64,000 nt of DNA from JAXDJH01 sp034663635 (GCA_034663635.1 JAXDJH010000029.1:1-64000); one strand, 5' to 3'; counted from the first letter of the stretch, positions 31,948-40,451 are shown. Numbers and translations are program-made. The notes: generated by a model not told the origin, from the sequence alone.

Positions 31948-32519
31948 GCCTCGGCCCCCCCTTCGATTGCGGCATCCCTTAGATCCAGCATGTCGCCGAG
32001 CTTCTTGCGTGCACGTGAGAGTTGCGAGCGCACGGTTCCCACCGAGCAGTCGAGGATCTCCGCGATGTCCCCTTCGGGAAGATCCTCTGCATAGAAGAGA
32101 ACGATGCATGCGCGCTGCCGAACGGGAAGTCGTCTCACCGCAGCCCAAAGTTCGCGCGAGTCCTCATGCAGGTCAGCATCCCAGCCCTTCGGCTTGCGTT
32201 CCTCTCGCTTGTAGACGGTCGCGTTCTGCCGGAACTCGATCGTCTTGCGTCTGATCTTCGAACGACACAGGTTGACGACGGCTCGCTTCAGATACGCGTC
32301 TGCTCTATCGAGGTCGCGTATCCGAGCCCACCCGGTGAACGTCTTGAGGAACGCTTCCATCACGAGCTCTTCGGCCGCCCCGCGATCGCCGATGATCATG
32401 AAGGCGAGATCGCGCAACCGGTCGTAGTGCTCATCGAACAGGGCCGCAACGTGTGCGTCGCGGCCCTCCGCCCCTTCCCTCACGAGGAATGGGTCTATCA
32501 CGGCGATTTCTGCCCTCAC
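31944..32519 (-). CDS. ECF RNA polymerase sigma factor
   Basis: A 191-residue sigma70-family ECF factor. Region 2 lies at about residues 20-90 (HYDRLRDLAFMIIGDRGAAEEL, ARIRDLDRADAYLKRAVVN, read in parts) and region 4 at about 125-180 (LPVRQRACIVLFYAEDLPEGDIAEIL, CSVGTVRSQLSRARKKL). The open frame extends upstream, but family alignment favours a GTG near 32519; later GTG codons are possible. The gene for a membrane beta-propeller protein overlaps its stop. Target promoters unknown. Confidence 0.87.
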   Translation of the reverse strand: MRAEIAVIDPFLVREGAEGRDAHVAALFDEHYDRLRDLAFMIIGDRGAAEELVMEAFLKTFTGWARIRDLDRADAYLKRAVVNLCRSKIRRKTIEFRQNATVYKREERKPKGWDADLHEDSRELWAAVRRLPVRQRACIVLFYAEDLPEGDIAEILDCSVGTVRSQLSRARKKLGDMLDLRDAAIEGGAEA

Positions 32520-32563
32520 ATGAAGACAGACGCCCGAGAGGGCGGGAACGCTGCTTAGGTTTC

Positions 32564-32938
32564 CTAAGCGCTTCGGAGGTCGATCAGGTGCCCGACGACA
32601 TCTGAGAGGTCCACGATGCTGGACTTGTTCAACCAGGCGTCGGCCCAAGTCGGCTTCGCCTCGAGGATCGCCGAGAAAGCCACGATCTGCACATCCGGTA
32701 GGAGCTGGCGCAACATCCTGGCGGTCTGTGCACCACTGCGCCGAGGCATCTCTTGGTCGAGCACGATCACGTCGGGTTCGAGGGCGAGCGCTCGTGGGAT
32801 GGCCTCCACGCCGTTACCGGCTTCACCCACAACGTCGAAGTCGTCGATCTCGAGGATCACTCTGAGGGCTTGGCGCACGCCCGGGTCGTCGTCCACGATC
32901 AGCACTTTGCGGCTAGCAGTGTCAGGCAGCACACTCAT
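32564..32938 (-). CDS. Single-domain response regulator
   Basis: A 124-residue receiver domain alone. VLIVDDDPGVRQALRV supplies the acidic pair, the phosphoacceptor Asp is in VIVLDQEMP, and the conserved Lys is in WLNKSSIVDL. No output domain is present, so it would act by protein contact, like CheY or Spo0F. ATG 32938 was chosen; the open frame extends further without family similarity. It lies upstream of the ECF sigma gene on the same strand. No cognate kinase is adjacent. Confidence 0.85.
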   Translation of the reverse strand: MSVLPDTASRKVLIVDDDPGVRQALRVILEIDDFDVVGEAGNGVEAIPRALALEPDVIVLDQEMPRRSGAQTARMLRQLLPDVQIVAFSAILEAKPTWADAWLNKSSIVDLSDVVGHLIDLRSA

Positions 32939-33069
32939 CTCCCAGAAAAGTCCGGCCTTGTCTAAATGATGCGGCCGGGAGGGGTGCGCCTCCATACGTA
33001 TTACCTGCAGACCGGTCGAAACGGACGACCGGGTCACGCGAGACCCGCTGGTAGCCTCATTCGGCCATC

Positions 33070-33143
33070 GGCCCCATCGTCTAGCCAGGTCAGGACACCG
33101 CCCTTTCAAGGCGGCGACACGGGTTCGAATCCCGTTGGGGCCA
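33070..33143 (+). tRNA. tRNA-Glu (anticodon TTC)
   Basis: A 74-nt cloverleaf: acceptor GGCCCCA/TGGGGCC, D stem GTCT/GGAC, anticodon stem CCGCC/GGCGG with loop CTTTCAA, T arm ACGGG-TTCGAAT-CCCGT, discriminator A. CCA not encoded. First of three tRNA genes within 540 bp. Confidence 0.95.
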
Positions 33144-33281
33144 CAACCTTCTGACCACCGAGCTCAGCTCGGTGCGATTTGCCCGGATTGCATATCGCTT
33201 CTCGTCTGCGAACGAGCGCCTGACGTGGTTCAAGGAAGCTCGGGAGGATGTCGGGATTCCCGGAGGGCGCCTCGTGACGCC

Positions 33282-33307
33282 AACATCCGGCGCGAGCGCC
33301 GGATGTT
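33282..33307 (+). repeat. 26-bp near-perfect inverted repeat between tRNA genes
   Basis: AACATCCGGCGC (33282-33293) is the reverse complement of GCGCCGGATGTT (33296-33307) with only two bases between. The region 33144-33386 has no convincing gene. No T run follows, so it is not a standard terminator; it may be an operator, a processing site or a small RNA fold. Confidence 0.5.
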
Positions 33308-33386
33308 AAGGAGCGGTCGCGACCCGGAGGGAACCCGACACCGGACCGAGCGCCCCAAAGAAAACCACCGACAAATCGCGAGTGAG

Positions 33387-33461
33387 CGCCCCAGACCGGA
33401 CTTGAACCGGCGACCTTCTCCTTGACAGGGAGATGAGCACTCCAGACTGCTCCACTGGGGC
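33387..33461 (-). tRNA. tRNA-Asp (anticodon GTC)
   Basis: On the minus strand a 75-nt cloverleaf: acceptor GCCCCAG/CTGGGGC, D stem GAGC/GCTC, anticodon stem TCTCC/GGAGA with loop CTGTCAA, T arm GCCGG-TTCAAGT-CCGGT (one G-T pair), discriminator G as expected for Asp. Confidence 0.93.
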
Positions 33462-33533
33462 CAGGAACGGTGAGGCTAACAGACGCCTCATCCTCCCCTA
33501 GGAAGCAGCCTTGCTATCCTGCGCTACCTCTAA

Positions 33534-33606
33534 GGCGAGGTAGCTCAGTTGGCAGAGCACGCGACTGAAAATCGCGGTGTCGGCAGTTCGATTCTGCCCC
33601 TCGCCA
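33534..33606 (+). tRNA. tRNA-Phe (anticodon GAA)
   Basis: A 73-nt cloverleaf: acceptor GGCGAGG/CCTCGCC, D stem GCTC/GAGC, anticodon stem CGCGA/TCGCG with loop CTGAAAA, T arm GGCAG-TTCGATT-CTGCC, discriminator A. TATCCT at 33515-33520 is a possible -10. Confidence 0.95.
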
Positions 33607-33690
33607 CGATCCGAGACGCGCAAACGGACGCCCGAGAGCGTCCGCTTCCGCACCAGAACGAGCCAGAGCTCGCCCCAATCCTTGGTTGTC

Positions 33691-33888
33691 TTAACCCTCG
33701 AGGTTCTTGCCCGCTCCCTCAAGGAACTTACGAACCTCGTCCGCACGGTAACGGCGGTGGCCGCCGAGAGTGCGGATCGAGGAGAGCTTGCCCGCTTTTG
33801 CCCAACGAGTGACCGTCTTAGGGTCCACCCGGAAAAGGGCTGCTACTTCAGCGGGAGTGAGTAGCGCGTCATCCTTCTGCGCCTTCAT
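33691..33888 (-). CDS. bldC: BldC-family small MerR-like DNA-binding protein
   Basis: A 65-residue winged-HTH protein nearly identical in its core to BldC of Streptomyces: LLTPAEVAALFRVDPKTVTR, then WAKAGKLSSIRTLGGHRRY. It contains only the DNA-binding unit of the MerR family. BldC in streptomycetes binds cooperatively to AT-rich direct repeats and controls developmental timing; the role here is open. GGAGG precedes two adjacent ATG codons; the second (33888) has the better spacing. The upstream gap is AT-richer than average and may hold its promoter. Confidence 0.92.
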   Translation of the reverse strand: MKAQKDDALLTPAEVAALFRVDPKTVTRWAKAGKLSSIRTLGGHRRYRADEVRKFLEGAGKNLEG

Positions 33889-34096
33889 CATCTCGCCTCC
33901 ACTTTCCTACCTCTTGGATCGGCCGATCCGATCCGCCTGAGCGGCACGCCTGTTGCAAGTGCCGTATGCCAATAATCGGCATTAATGGCGCAAGCTGTAA
34001 TGGCTAGATAGGACCATTTTCGGGTGATTAGGGACCACTTGGAATGTGGTTCGGACGAACTAGTCCAACTTGGGTGAAACCGGACCAAAAGCTTGG
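33889..34096. other. Intergenic region upstream of bldC with a 14-bp palindrome
   Basis: This 208-bp gap between bldC and the DUF-type gene is less GC-rich than its surroundings. It holds the perfect palindrome GGATCGGCCGATCC (33916-33929), 25 bp upstream of bldC, and repeats of GGACCA-like words near 34010-34085. It probably carries the bldC promoter; no gene or RNA was recognised. Confidence 0.4.
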
Positions 34097-34897
34097 TCAG
34101 TTAACAACCTCGAGAGCGCGGGCCTCGGTCCAGCGGTCCGTCAGGCTCGAGAACAAGCGGCCTGCCCTCACGAGATCGCCGGTCTCCATCGAATCGATAC
34201 AAGCCCCCACCTCTGCAGCGGAATGGTCGTCCAGGAGGGTGTCATCGGGGAACATCCCGGCGACCGACCCGTAATCGAGCTCGATCATCCCCTCCTCGGT
34301 GAATCCGTCGAGCCACTCGATGAGCTCTCGAAGGGCAACCACGACGTTCTCGTCGATGAGGCTCGTCTCCAACACTCCGATCGCTCGATCGAGCCGGGCG
34401 CGCGCCGACGAGAGCTTCGTCTCGTAGCGGATGCGGAGGCCGTCTTTGTCTTCGGTCAGGATCCGCTCGGTGTCGTCGAACGCAGCGAACCAACGCAATG
34501 GCACGTGCCAGTTCGAATGAAGGATGTGGGAGCGCACCTCGGGATGGTCCTCAGTCAGTTGGGCCAGCTCGTGGGCCGCTTTGATCGCCTCGCCCTCCGG
34601 CACGAACGCCTCGGCGACCTCATCCGGGATGCTCTCCCGGAACGCGATGAGCCCTGCGAGCATCCGCAGCCGCGTCCGCCAGGGACATATATATGTAGTC
34701 CCTTCGATCTCTCGGACGAAAGCGCCCTCGGCGGATGTGCCGATGAGATCCGGCAAGGCCGCACCGATAAGCCACTTGTTGGCGATCTTGGTGTCGTCGT
34801 CCTCAGACTCGCCAGGGTCGACGCCCCAGCGCTCTCTCTCCCAAACGGAGAAGGCTCCGAGTGGCTGATACACCCGTAGATAACCGGTTCGCACCAT
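34097..34897 (-). CDS. Conserved actinobacterial hypothetical protein
   Basis: A 266-residue soluble protein. The N-terminus VRTGYLRVYQPLGAFSVWER is recognisable from widespread uncharacterised actinobacterial proteins (possibly the DUF8083 group; I am not certain of the number). The middle is helical with many acidic residues (LAQLTEDHPEVRSHILHSNWHVPLRWFAAFDD, read in parts). No catalytic motif, signal peptide or membrane segment. ATG 34897 chosen; GTG 34900 and 34894 flank it. It is divergent from the amino acid dehydrogenase gene by 118 bp. Confidence 0.75.
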   Translation of the reverse strand: MVRTGYLRVYQPLGAFSVWERERWGVDPGESEDDDTKIANKWLIGAALPDLIGTSAEGAFVREIEGTTYICPWRTRLRMLAGLIAFRESIPDEVAEAFVPEGEAIKAAHELAQLTEDHPEVRSHILHSNWHVPLRWFAAFDDTERILTEDKDGLRIRYETKLSSARARLDRAIGVLETSLIDENVVVALRELIEWLDGFTEEGMIELDYGSVAGMFPDDTLLDDHSAAEVGACIDSMETGDLVRAGRLFSSLTDRWTEARALEVVN

Positions 34898-35015
34898 CAC
34901 GATCCGAGCCTACCCACCTCCGCGCGGCCAGAAGCGACAATCGCCGAACGGTTACGATTCTCTTACCTAAGGCAGGACACCGACGTCCTCCAGCATGAAG
35001 GGGAGACCCACCACA

Positions 35016-36107
35016 ATGAGTGTGTTCGAGCACATCAACGGCGATGGCTACGAGCAAGTCGTTTTCTGTTCCGATGACCAATCGGGGCTCCGGGCGATCA
35101 TCGCTATCCATTCCACCGCCCTCGGCCCGGCTCTCGGCGGCACCCGGTTCTATCCCTACGAGAACGAGGAGGACGCGTTGATCGATGTTCTCCGTCTCGC
35201 CAAGGGGATGACCTTCAAAGCCGCGGCCGCGGGTCTCGACCTCGGCGGGGGCAAGGGCGTCATCATCGGGGACCCCAGGCGGATCAAGAGCGAAGAGCTT
35301 CTGCGCGCCTACGGGCGGTTCGTCGAGACGCTCGGCGGGCGTTACATCACGGCCGAGGACGTCGGCACCGCGCTCGAAGACATGGACATCGTGCGTCGCG
35401 AGTCCCGCTGGGTAACTGGCTGCTCTCACACCTACGGTGGTTCGGGCGATCCTTCGCCGGTCACCGCGTACGGAGTTCTCAACGGGATCAAGGCGTGCTG
35501 TCTCGAAGTGTTCGGCTCGCCCGAACTCAAGGGCCGGACCGTCGCTCTCCAAGGAGTCGGCAAGGTCGGACACGCGCTTGCCGGTTACCTCGTCAAAGAG
35601 GGAGCCGGCGTCACGATCGGCGACATCGATGTAGACAACATGGCCCGTGCGGTGTCCGACTATGGAGTCGAGACGGTACCTCTCGAGGACATCCACAAGC
35701 TCGAGGCCGACATCTTCGCTCCATGTGCACTCGGCGGTGGCATCAATGACGACACGATCTCCGAATTCAACTGCAAGATCATCGCGGGGGCCGCGAACAA
35801 CCAGCTCGCGCGCGAGGAGCATGGCGAGAAGCTGCGTGACCTCGGGATCCTTTACGCGCCGGACTTCGTGATCAATGCCGGAGGGCTCATCAACGTCGAA
35901 GACGAGCTCCGCGGGTACGACCGGGCCAGGGCGATGGCTCGCGTCGAGGGCATCTACAAGCAGATGCAGTTGATCTTCACGCTGGCCAAGGAGCAGGGAC
36001 TGTCCACCGCCAAAGCCGCCGAACTCCATGCCGAAGAACGCATCCGCAAGATCAGTCGTATCCGCCTCGTTCGGACTGCCGAATTCGGCCCGAGCCGGCA
36101 GAACTGA
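35016..36107 (+). CDS. Leucine/valine dehydrogenase (Glu/Leu/Phe/Val family)
   Basis: A 363-residue NAD-dependent amino acid dehydrogenase that oxidatively deaminates branched-chain amino acids to 2-oxoacids. Signature: LGPALGGTRF, then KGMTFKAAAAGLDLGGGKGV with the catalytic Lys, and the Rossmann motif VALQGVGKVGHALA near 170. Length and motifs fit Leu/ValDH rather than glutamate dehydrogenase. AAGGGGAGA lies 10 nt before ATG 35016; ATG 34995 is an alternative. The branched-chain 2-oxoacid dehydrogenase genes follow 6 bp downstream, forming one catabolic operon. Confidence 0.9.
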   Translation: MSVFEHINGDGYEQVVFCSDDQSGLRAIIAIHSTALGPALGGTRFYPYENEEDALIDVLRLAKGMTFKAAAAGLDLGGGKGVIIGDPRRIKSEELLRAYGRFVETLGGRYITAEDVGTALEDMDIVRRESRWVTGCSHTYGGSGDPSPVTAYGVLNGIKACCLEVFGSPELKGRTVALQGVGKVGHALAGYLVKEGAGVTIGDIDVDNMARAVSDYGVETVPLEDIHKLEADIFAPCALGGGINDDTISEFNCKIIAGAANNQLAREEHGEKLRDLGILYAPDFVINAGGLINVEDELRGYDRARAMARVEGIYKQMQLIFTLAKEQGLSTAKAAELHAEERIRKISRIRLVRTAEFGPSRQN

Positions 36108-36113
36108 GCAGAC

Positions 36114-37235
36114 GTGTCTGACCTCCTCCGCATCATCGGCGACGGCAGAGACGTCCCCGACGCGCCCGTGCCCGATGGGCTCGCGGAGAAGGACCTCCTC
36201 GAGATCTATCGCTGGCTGGTGTTACTCCGGACCTTCGACGAGCGCGCCGTCGCACTCCAGCGACAGGGTCGCATCGGGACCTATGCCCTCTACTGGGGCG
36301 AAGAGGCGACGCAGGCCGGAACGCTCTACGCGTGCGACGAAGCGGACTGGGTGTTTCCCTCCTACCGCCAGAACGCGATCGGGATCCTTCGAGGGATTCC
36401 GGCCTCGACGATCCTTGCGTGGTGGCGCGGTTACGGCGGCGAGCACGGCTTCTACAACCCTCGCGATCATCGGGTCGGGCCGATCTGCGTCCCGATCGCA
36501 ACGCACCTGCCGCACGCCGTGGGCGTGGCGTGGGCCGCGAAGATCCGCAACCAACCAACCGCATCGCTCGCATGGTTCGGCGACGGCGCCACCTCGGAAG
36601 GTGACTTCCACGAGGGATTGAACTTCGGCGCCGTGTTCAAGACGGCAACCGTTTTCTTTTGCGTCAACAACCAGTGGGCGATCTCGACCCCGGTATCCAG
36701 GCAGATGGCCACCAAGACGATCGCCGAGAAAGCGATCGCTTACGGGATGCCCGGCGTACGCGTCGATGGGTTCGACCCGCTTGCCTGTTGGAAGGCGACG
36801 CGGGACGCGCTCGACCGTGGTCGCAATGGTGAGGGACCGACATTGATCGAGGCCTACTGCTACCGCCTCGGCCCCCACGGCACCGCCGACGATCCGAAGC
36901 TCTATCGCAATGAAGCGGACACGGATGAATGGAAGCCGCTCGAGCCGCTCTCACGCACCGCTGGTTTCCTCAAGCGGATCGGCGTGCTCACCGACGACAA
37001 GAAGTTAGAGATAAAAGAGGCTGCCAAGCAGGCGATCGCCGAAGCTGTCACCGAGATGGAGGCAATCGCCCAGCCATCCGAAGAGATCCTGTTCGACCAC
37101 GTCTATGCATCGGGCCGGCCGTGGACCTTCGACGAGGGACTCGCCGAGCTTCACTCAGTACAGCGACCTCCCGAGGTCAAGCCGCTCGGCCCCCCCGTCA
37201 GCCCGGGAGCCGGCGAGGAAGGCAAGACCCAATGA
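36114..37235 (+). CDS. Branched-chain 2-oxoacid dehydrogenase E1 alpha subunit
   Basis: A 373-residue TPP-dependent subunit that decarboxylates 2-oxoacids. The TPP motif is GDGATSEGDFHEGLNF... ending in VNNQWAIS near 157-190; WVFPSYRQNAIGILRGIP and the regulatory-loop-like GPHGTADDPKLYR are also typical of the PdhA/BkdA type. GTG start, 6 bp after the Leu/Val dehydrogenase; stop overlaps E1beta (ATGA). Branched-chain substrate is inferred from the upstream dehydrogenase; acetoin or pyruvate types are less likely in this context. Confidence 0.9.
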   Translation: MSDLLRIIGDGRDVPDAPVPDGLAEKDLLEIYRWLVLLRTFDERAVALQRQGRIGTYALYWGEEATQAGTLYACDEADWVFPSYRQNAIGILRGIPASTILAWWRGYGGEHGFYNPRDHRVGPICVPIATHLPHAVGVAWAAKIRNQPTASLAWFGDGATSEGDFHEGLNFGAVFKTATVFFCVNNQWAISTPVSRQMATKTIAEKAIAYGMPGVRVDGFDPLACWKATRDALDRGRNGEGPTLIEAYCYRLGPHGTADDPKLYRNEADTDEWKPLEPLSRTAGFLKRIGVLTDDKKLEIKEAAKQAIAEAVTEMEAIAQPSEEILFDHVYASGRPWTFDEGLAELHSVQRPPEVKPLGPPVSPGAGEEGKTQ

Positions 37236-38254
37236 AAGCGAACCTGGTCGAGGCGATCAACAAAGGCCTCCACGAAGCGATGGCCGACGACGACCGCGTA
37301 GTGATGCTCGGAGAGGACGTCGCGAAGACCGGCGGCGTCTTCCGCGTCACTGCGGGTCTCCTCGAGCGGTTCGGCGAGGACCGCGTCGTGGACACCCCGC
37401 TCGCAGAGGCCGGGATCATCGGCTGCGCGATCGGGATGGCCGTCTACGGGCTGCTCCCGGTCACCGAGATGCAGTTCGACGCGTTCACCTATCCAGGGTT
37501 CGAGCAGATAGTCGTTCACGCCGCGCGCTACGCGTGGCGCACAAAGGGCGAGGTTCCCGCTTCGATAGTCGTTCGCATCCCGTTCGGCGGGGGCGTGCGC
37601 ATGCCGGAGCTTCACTCCGACTCGCCTGAGGCGCTGTTCGCTCACGTTCCCGGACTGAAGGTCGTGTGCCCAACGACTCCGAGGGACGCGCGGGCGATGA
37701 TCATCGCGGCGATCGCCGACCCCGACCCGGTGATCTTCATGGAACCGAAGAAGATCTATAGGACGAGTCGAGAGGACATCCCCGACCTCCCGCCCTTCGG
37801 GCTCGGAGCCGGCAACGGGAACGGCGGAGCGAGCATCTACAACGAGTATCTGTCGCAGGCGCGTGTGGTGCGCGAGGGCGACGGGCTGGCGATGATCAGT
37901 TACGGAGCAACCGTCGGGCTGTGCGAGCAGGCCGCCGATCGGCTCCGCAAAGAGCGAGGCGTGTGGTGCAACATCCTCGACCTCAGATCCCTCTACCCGC
38001 TCGACGTCGAAGCGATAGTGAAAGCTGCCAAAAGCTGCGGGCGAGCCATGGTCGTGCACGAGGCACCGCGCTCGGGTGGCCTGGGGGCCGAGGTCTCGGC
38101 TTTGATCCACGAGCGGGCGATGCTGGACCTCGAGGCGCCGGTCGGCCGAGTCACCGGATTCGATGTTCCGTTCCCGCAGTTCGCGAACGAGGACGATTAC
38201 CTGCCCTCCGTGGACCGCATCGTCGCCGGGGCGAACAAAGTCCTCGACTTCTGA
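37232..38254 (+). CDS. Branched-chain 2-oxoacid dehydrogenase E1 beta subunit
   Basis: A 340-residue transketolase-like beta subunit. MLGEDVAKTGGVFRVTAGL and VVDTPLAEAGIIGCAIGMAV mark the pyrimidine domain with its conserved Glu; VRIPFGGGVRMPELHSDSPE (read in part) and VVHEAPRSGGLGAEVSALI close the fold. It starts within the E1alpha stop (ATGA). E1alpha and E1beta form the heterotetrameric decarboxylase that acylates the lipoyl domain of E2 encoded next. Confidence 0.92.
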   Translation: MKANLVEAINKGLHEAMADDDRVVMLGEDVAKTGGVFRVTAGLLERFGEDRVVDTPLAEAGIIGCAIGMAVYGLLPVTEMQFDAFTYPGFEQIVVHAARYAWRTKGEVPASIVVRIPFGGGVRMPELHSDSPEALFAHVPGLKVVCPTTPRDARAMIIAAIADPDPVIFMEPKKIYRTSREDIPDLPPFGLGAGNGNGGASIYNEYLSQARVVREGDGLAMISYGATVGLCEQAADRLRKERGVWCNILDLRSLYPLDVEAIVKAAKSCGRAMVVHEAPRSGGLGAEVSALIHERAMLDLEAPVGRVTGFDVPFPQFANEDDYLPSVDRIVAGANKVLDF

Positions 38255-38279
38255 TGCTCGATTCACCTACGGTGCGCTG

Positions 38280-39548
38280 ATGCCCGACTTCAAGCTTCCC
38301 GACCTCGGCGAAGGTCTGACCGAGGCCGAGATCGACCGCTGGCTCGTCAAGGAAGGCGACGTGATCGCCGAGGACGACCCGCTCGTCGAGGTGATCACCG
38401 ACAAGGCCACTGCCGAGATCCCCTCGCCGTTCGCCGGCGTCGTGACGAAGGTCCATGTAGAGGCGGGTCAGGTGGTTCCGGTTGGAACCGTGATCATCAC
38501 GATCGGCGAAGGCGCCTCGGAGAAGATTTCTGCACCACCGCCTCCGCCTCCACTGGCGGAGATGAAGCTTCCCCGCTTCGACAAGGAACCGGCGCAGGCC
38601 GAGAGTGAGGCCGATCAGGTCAAGGCGACCCCTCCCGTACGCAAGCTCGCGCGGGAGTCGGGGGTCGAGCTAGCCGAGTTGAAGGGAACCGGGCCCGGTG
38701 GCCGGATCACGCGCCAGGACGTCGAGAGAGCCCTTGCCGGTGAGCCGGAAGCCGAATCCTCGGAGTCTGTGGAGGCCGAGCCCGTCGCGGTTGAGCCCGT
38801 CATGGTCGAGCCCGTCGCGGTTGAGCCGATCGCGGAAAAGCCGGCGGAAGGCGGAGACCGGCGCGAGCCGATCCGAGGCGTTCGTCGCGTTATCGCCGAG
38901 CGCATGGCGGAAGCCCACCGACTCATCCCTCCCGTCACGCACGTCGAGGAGTGTGACGTGACGGAGTTAGAGGCGACGCGGAGCCTGGCCAACGACCGAG
39001 CTCCCGACCAGCCGAGGCTCACGTTCATCCCCTTCATCGTGAAAGCCGTGGTCGCCTCACTGAAGAACTACCCGGCGATCAACGCATCGATCGACGAAGA
39101 AGCGAACGAGATCGTCTATCACGACCACTACGACATCGGCATCGCGGTTGACACCCCAGCCGGCCTGACCGTTCCGGTCGTTCAGGACGCAGACGGCCTG
39201 CGTTTGCGTCAGATCGCGGCCGAGATCGAGCGCATGGCGGGGGCCGCGCGGGACGGGACGATCACCGCCGATGATCTACGTGGCGGAACGTTCACGATCA
39301 CGAGCCCGGGAAAGTTCGGCGGCCTTATGGCGACGCCGATCGTCTTCCATCCGCAAGCGGCCATCCTCGGCATCCACAAAGCAGTCGAACGACCGGTCGT
39401 GCGCGACGGTCAGATCGTCATCCGCACGATGATGAACATGTCGATCACGTTCGACCACCGCATCCTCGACGGCATGACCGCCGCCAAGTTCATCCTGGAT
39501 GTAGTGAAGCTTCTAGAACACCCTGCAGTTCTCGCCTTGGAGAGCTAG
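38280..39548 (+). CDS. 2-oxoacid dehydrogenase E2 (dihydrolipoamide acyltransferase)
   Basis: A 422-residue E2: one lipoyl domain with K42 in VITDKATAEIPS; a peripheral-subunit-binding domain near 117-150 (VRKLARESGVELAELKGTGP); a short linker with near-repeats VEPVAVEPVMVEPVAVEPI; and the catalytic core ending in TFDHRILDGMTAAKF, which holds the His and Asp of the HxxxDG site. ATG 38280 lies 25 bp after E1beta. The E3 gene (lipoamide dehydrogenase) is not next to it and must be elsewhere. Confidence 0.93.
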   Translation: MPDFKLPDLGEGLTEAEIDRWLVKEGDVIAEDDPLVEVITDKATAEIPSPFAGVVTKVHVEAGQVVPVGTVIITIGEGASEKISAPPPPPPLAEMKLPRFDKEPAQAESEADQVKATPPVRKLARESGVELAELKGTGPGGRITRQDVERALAGEPEAESSESVEAEPVAVEPVMVEPVAVEPIAEKPAEGGDRREPIRGVRRVIAERMAEAHRLIPPVTHVEECDVTELEATRSLANDRAPDQPRLTFIPFIVKAVVASLKNYPAINASIDEEANEIVYHDHYDIGIAVDTPAGLTVPVVQDADGLRLRQIAAEIERMAGAARDGTITADDLRGGTFTITSPGKFGGLMATPIVFHPQAAILGIHKAVERPVVRDGQIVIRTMMNMSITFDHRILDGMTAAKFILDVVKLLEHPAVLALES

Positions 39549-39551
39549 TCG

Positions 39552-40307
39552 CTACCGACGGCCGTGATGTCTCCTTGCCGCAGCGGGAGTTCCGGTTGCC
39601 GGGATGATCACGTTCGAGAGCGAGGCGGGATTGAAAGTGATCCCCGAATCCGTCTCATCCGTGTCATAAGCCCACATGTCGAAGACTGCATCGACTGCGT
39701 CGATGTTGAGCGTGATCGTGTGCTGCTGGCTGCCGTATGGGTTATCCCCGATGCCGTCGCCGTTTGTGTCTAGGTTGGGCTCGATGAGACCGAGGTCCTT
39801 GATCGAGAACGTGAGCAGGTGCGTGACACCGCTGTTCGCCGATGTGCCGGTGATGACAACTGCGTCGTCCTCGGTGTCGACCAGCCTCTGACCGTCCACG
39901 TTTAGCCGGATCCCGTATGACGAAGACACCTCAGCCTTATCCGCCAGCCAACCGTCTCCGAGCATCTGATGGACGTTGACCGTCAAAGTGTCAAGGTTGC
40001 CGGTGAAGGTTCCCTTCCATACGCCGTCGGCGGGGTTCTCCTCGGGGTCGATTGCCAAGGGAGTTACGACATCCCCGGTCAGACACCCTTCTCCGCCTGT
40101 TACCGAGTCAGGAGCAGTCGTGTTCCACGAGGGAACCGCTTCCTCGGCGACGAGATTTACGTTGCCGATCCTCGTGGAGCCATTGCAGTGGAAATAGACA
40201 CGTTGCGTCTGAAACTTCGGATCCAGCGGACCTGCTTGCGCAGGGGTGAACGCGGAAGCGATGACGAGAACGCCGGTCGCCAGAGAGGCGACGCGTGAGA
40301 AGCGCAT
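39552..40307 (-). CDS. Secreted protein of unknown function with calcium-loop-like motif
   Basis: A 251-residue exported protein. Signal peptide MRFSRVASLATGVLVIASA to PAQA (cleavage near residue 25). The mature part is beta-rich with two Cys and an N-terminal HCNGSTRIGNVNLV segment; LDTNGDGIGDNPYGS resembles thrombospondin type-3 calcium loops and recalls DTNGDNVGDD in the 27381-28637 protein. The C-terminus is basic (RRHHGRR). AAGGAGA precedes the ATG. No enzyme motif. Confidence 0.7.
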   Translation of the reverse strand: MRFSRVASLATGVLVIASAFTPAQAGPLDPKFQTQRVYFHCNGSTRIGNVNLVAEEAVPSWNTTAPDSVTGGEGCLTGDVVTPLAIDPEENPADGVWKGTFTGNLDTLTVNVHQMLGDGWLADKAEVSSSYGIRLNVDGQRLVDTEDDAVVITGTSANSGVTHLLTFSIKDLGLIEPNLDTNGDGIGDNPYGSQQHTITLNIDAVDAVFDMWAYDTDETDSGITFNPASLSNVIIPATGTPAAARRHHGRR

Positions 40308-40383
40308 GGGGATCTCCTTCGGACAGGGGCCCGTTCCGGGCGGGTACGAGACAGGTCTTCCCGCCCTTTAACCCGTCTCCTTT

Positions 40384-40397
40384 TGTGCACTTGCACA
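40384..40397 (-). promoter_or_regulatory. 14-bp inverted repeat upstream of the secreted-protein gene
   Basis: TGTGCA, two bases, TGCACA forms a short perfect inverted repeat 77 bp upstream of the ATG at 40307, in the 144-bp gap before the spermidine-synthase-like gene. It could be an operator for a dimeric regulator. Confidence 0.3.
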
Positions 40398-40451
40398 GGA
40401 ATTCTGAGAACGCCCGAACCGACGCTCAAGCGGGCCTGCCGGCCGCCGTAT

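Noticed and set aside
33135..33425. 96-residue ORF overlapping tRNA-Glu and tRNA-Asp
   Set aside because: Starts inside a tRNA gene, runs through the hairpin region and overlaps the second tRNA; no similarity pattern.
34803..36029. 408-residue open frame antisense to the Leu/Val dehydrogenase
   Set aside because: Covers a well-supported dehydrogenase and the start of its neighbour; no protein-like pattern.
37151..38266. 371-residue open frame antisense to the E1beta gene
   Set aside because: Complement of a conserved gene; composition-driven opening.
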